NCBI RefSeq assembly: GCF_009729555.1
Contig: NZ_WODC01000004.1
Coordinates: 186,001-250,000, forward strand
Source of the DNA: Pseudodesulfovibrio alkaliphilus
GTDB lineage: Bacteria > Desulfobacterota > Desulfovibrionia > Desulfovibrionales > Desulfovibrionaceae
Direction: 5' to 3'
Length of the DNA: 64,000 nt
Each line of letters starts with the position of its first letter. Position 1 is the stretch's first letter. The notes below the pieces were generated by a model that saw only the letters and a program-made list of their open reading frames with translations, was not told the DNA's origin and searched no databases. Made by a program: the position numbers and the translations under genes. Shown one piece after another: positions 62,667 to 64,000 of the stretch.

Positions 62667-62939
62667 TTAGTCCAAAGGAAGCTTAAGCTGTTCGGGACCG
62701 GACGTGCCCTTGTCTCGGGCCTGTTCCTGGCGGGATGACTCGGCCGACTCCCGCCAACCCCCGTTGATGAATTCCATCAGGGCAGGTTCCGTGACCCGCC
62801 ACTGGCTGCCGATCTTGATGGCCTTGATGCGGCCGTCAATAATCAATCGGTACGCCGTACGCTGGTGCACCCGAAGCAGATCAGCCACTTCGCGGACCGT
62901 AAGCAGGAGCGGAGGCCTCTGGGTGTCTTTGTTGTCCAT
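62667..62939 (-). CDS. Excisionase-family helix-turn-helix DNA-binding protein
   Basis: A 90-aa protein (103 aa if a GTG at 62978 is used) with an excisionase-type winged helix (LLTVREVADLLRVHQRTAYRLIIDGRIKAIKIGSQWRV, given in part as VADLLRVHQRTAYRL) and a polar tail. Such proteins regulate genes or bind recombination sites. No integrase is near, so a regulator is more likely. ATG 62939 is chosen because the GTG lies inside the upstream palindrome; neither has a clear ribosome site. Confidence 0.8.
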   Translation of the reverse strand: MDNKDTQRPPLLLTVREVADLLRVHQRTAYRLIIDGRIKAIKIGSQWRVTEPALMEFINGGWRESAESSRQEQARDKGTSGPEQLKLPLD

Positions 62940-63451
62940 AATGTCGCAGACGTATTCTTGATGTTCATTCTTTGACACAATCGGTCAAAGGTTGTCAACA
63001 AAGTACAACGCTGTCGCACAAACTCTAGAGTTTTTCTCCAAAAAACGCGAAGGGGCAACATTACAGGACGTTGTGGTGCATTAGGGAGCCTTATAGCAGA
63101 AAGAGGAGAAAAGAATAGTGGAAAAGGAGCGAAAAAAAATTATCGGAAAAGAAGGATTGATGGGGACCAGTCTAGAAAAACTCAAGGAAATGGCAGAGAG
63201 GAAAACTCCGCGGGTATAAAAGTTTTATTTTTATTTCAAGGCATTAAAGTGGAAGACGAGAGAGTTGGGCCAAAATGGGTGGGGCGGAGGGATGCGATTG
63301 GGGTTTCTTGCAGAAAGCGGGCAGTGATGACGGGGGGATGGACAGCCCAAAGGGGAGAGGTTCGCGTTGTTGTGCGTTGCGGTTGCGTCCTTTGCGGTAA
63401 TATGTGGCTGCATGGTGCGCGGGGAACAACCATGAAGCAGCGCAAGCAGCG
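62940..63451. other. AT-rich gene-poor region
   Basis: Over 500 bp without a convincing gene. It holds the palindrome at 62970-62990, an A-rich stretch (63095-63240) and then a mixed segment to the MarR gene. A 33-codon lysine-rich ORF (GTG 63118 to TAA 63219, beginning MEKERKKIIGKEGLMG) is present behind AGAGGAG but at poor spacing. Base composition is lower in GC than elsewhere, like the left end of the window. Confidence 0.45.
62970..62990. promoter_or_regulatory. Palindromic operator candidate before the excisionase-like gene
   Basis: CTTTGAC (62970-62976) and GTCAAAG (62984-62990) are perfect seven-base arms around a seven-base spacer. The site lies about 30 bp before the chosen ATG and could be the autoregulatory site of the helix-turn-helix protein. 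A TTGACA-like element on the minus strand (62998-62993) stands next to it. Confidence 0.4.
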
Positions 63452-63925
63452 TCAAGGGCGAATCTCATCCAGCAATAGCACAGGGGCGTCTTGCTGGTCA
63501 TCCTCAAGGGATTCGGACATCTGTCGCATGATGCGCCGGAAATAGCGGCGATCGTTGACGGTCAGACCGGCGTTCACCGCTGCCCGCAGATCGGCGATGG
63601 CCTGCATGGCCTGGGGTTTGAGGGAAGCGGCGCGTTGCGTGAGGGTTATGCGATGACAGCGTTTGTCCTCGGGATTCGCGGTCCTGGCGATAAGCCCGTC
63701 GCGCTCCATGCGGCGGAGGGTGTTGGAAAGGGTGGCCTGTTCCACGGGTATAAGGGCATGCAGATCCTTCTGGGTGATTCCGTCACGCTGCCAGAGGTAG
63801 TGAAGAACGCCCAGATACCCTGATTGGAGGCCGAGGGGGGTCAGACGCGCCGACAGACTGCGGGCATAGAGCCGCTGAAAGCGTGAAAGCTGGGTAAAGA
63901 ATAAAGTGTCAGGCTCGTAGTGCAT
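63452..63925 (-). CDS. MarR-family transcriptional regulator
   Basis: A 157-aa MarR-type repressor with an N-terminal dimer helix, a winged helix (ITQKDLHALIPVEQATLSNTL, the recognition region, and the wing NPEDKRCHRITLT) and a C-terminal dimer helix. Such proteins repress neighbouring genes until a small molecule binds. It points left into a gene-poor stretch; its target may be itself or a gene beyond the right edge. The last 75 bases (63926-64000) hold its promoter. Confidence 0.93.
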   Translation of the reverse strand: MHYEPDTLFFTQLSRFQRLYARSLSARLTPLGLQSGYLGVLHYLWQRDGITQKDLHALIPVEQATLSNTLRRMERDGLIARTANPEDKRCHRITLTQRAASLKPQAMQAIADLRAAVNAGLTVNDRRYFRRIMRQMSESLEDDQQDAPVLLLDEIRP

Positions 63926-64000
63926 GATGAACTCCCTGGATGGGCCATAATGGTAGCAGGCTATAGAGCCAGGGTTCCGAAGTCAAACCATGCAGGAAGG

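Noticed and set aside
63950-64000. Start of a rightward gene at the right edge
   Set aside because: Short open frames exist but are cut by the window end, with no ribosome site or recognisable protein start.

Overview
The window is a high-GC bacterial chromosome segment that reads as origin-proximal DNA of a sulfate-reducing delta-proteobacterium (Desulfobacterota, most likely a Desulfovibrio or Pseudodesulfovibrio relative). The reasons are a leftward dnaA-dnaN-gyrB-gyrA block beside a DUF39 homocysteine-synthesis gene, a parA/parB pair with parS sites about 38 kb away, a four-subunit 2-oxoacid:ferredoxin oxidoreductase, and many histidine kinases. This assignment rests on gene content and recalled family knowledge, not on a search.

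Layout. 1-2.1 kb: a visibly lower-GC insert with two tandem C5-cytosine methyltransferases, probably part of a restriction-modification system continuing left of the window. 2.1-10.6 kb: a LysR regulator, a 51-codon membrane ORF, then a leftward cluster (histidine kinase broken by an in-frame amber codon, GT4 glycosyltransferase, histidine phosphatase, MurG-like glycosyltransferase, AsnB amidotransferase) that looks like glycan or surface-polysaccharide work. 10.6-19.1 kb: replication and topology genes plus a TPR lipoprotein. 19.4-25.3 kb: homocysteine synthesis, pabABC (p-aminobenzoate for folate), purE and purD, with a large palindromic element between purE and purD. 25.4-29.3 kb: gspLMN-like type II secretion remnants and a chemoreceptor.

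29.5-46.6 kb is the least ordinary part. A hybrid kinase and a kinase-receiver-kinase-receiver set lead into a membrane-bound sigma-54 activator, itself followed by a PEP-synthase-like protein. Divergent from the activator, and behind a near-perfect sigma-54 promoter, runs an operon of a universal stress protein, a 98-aa membrane protein, a TauE/SafE transporter, four more small or unassigned envelope proteins, a lone receiver and a second PEP-synthase-like protein. The two PEP-synthase-like paralogues bracket the locus. Both keep the ATP-grasp domain and phosphohistidine but replace the PEP/pyruvate barrel with another C-terminal domain. I infer one sensory and phosphotransfer system built around the transporter.

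46.7-64 kb: the oxidoreductase operon, queA, a MerR-type coiled-coil protein, a lipoprotein, coaBC, an NfeD-type protease with slipin, a sugar epimerase, parABS (with a zinc-ribbon gene between parA and parB on the other strand), heptose-7-phosphate kinase, a phosphofructokinase, a small unknown protein with an excisionase-like DNA-binding protein, an AT-rich gene-poor stretch, and a MarR regulator. No rRNA, tRNA, CRISPR array or insertion sequence was recognised.
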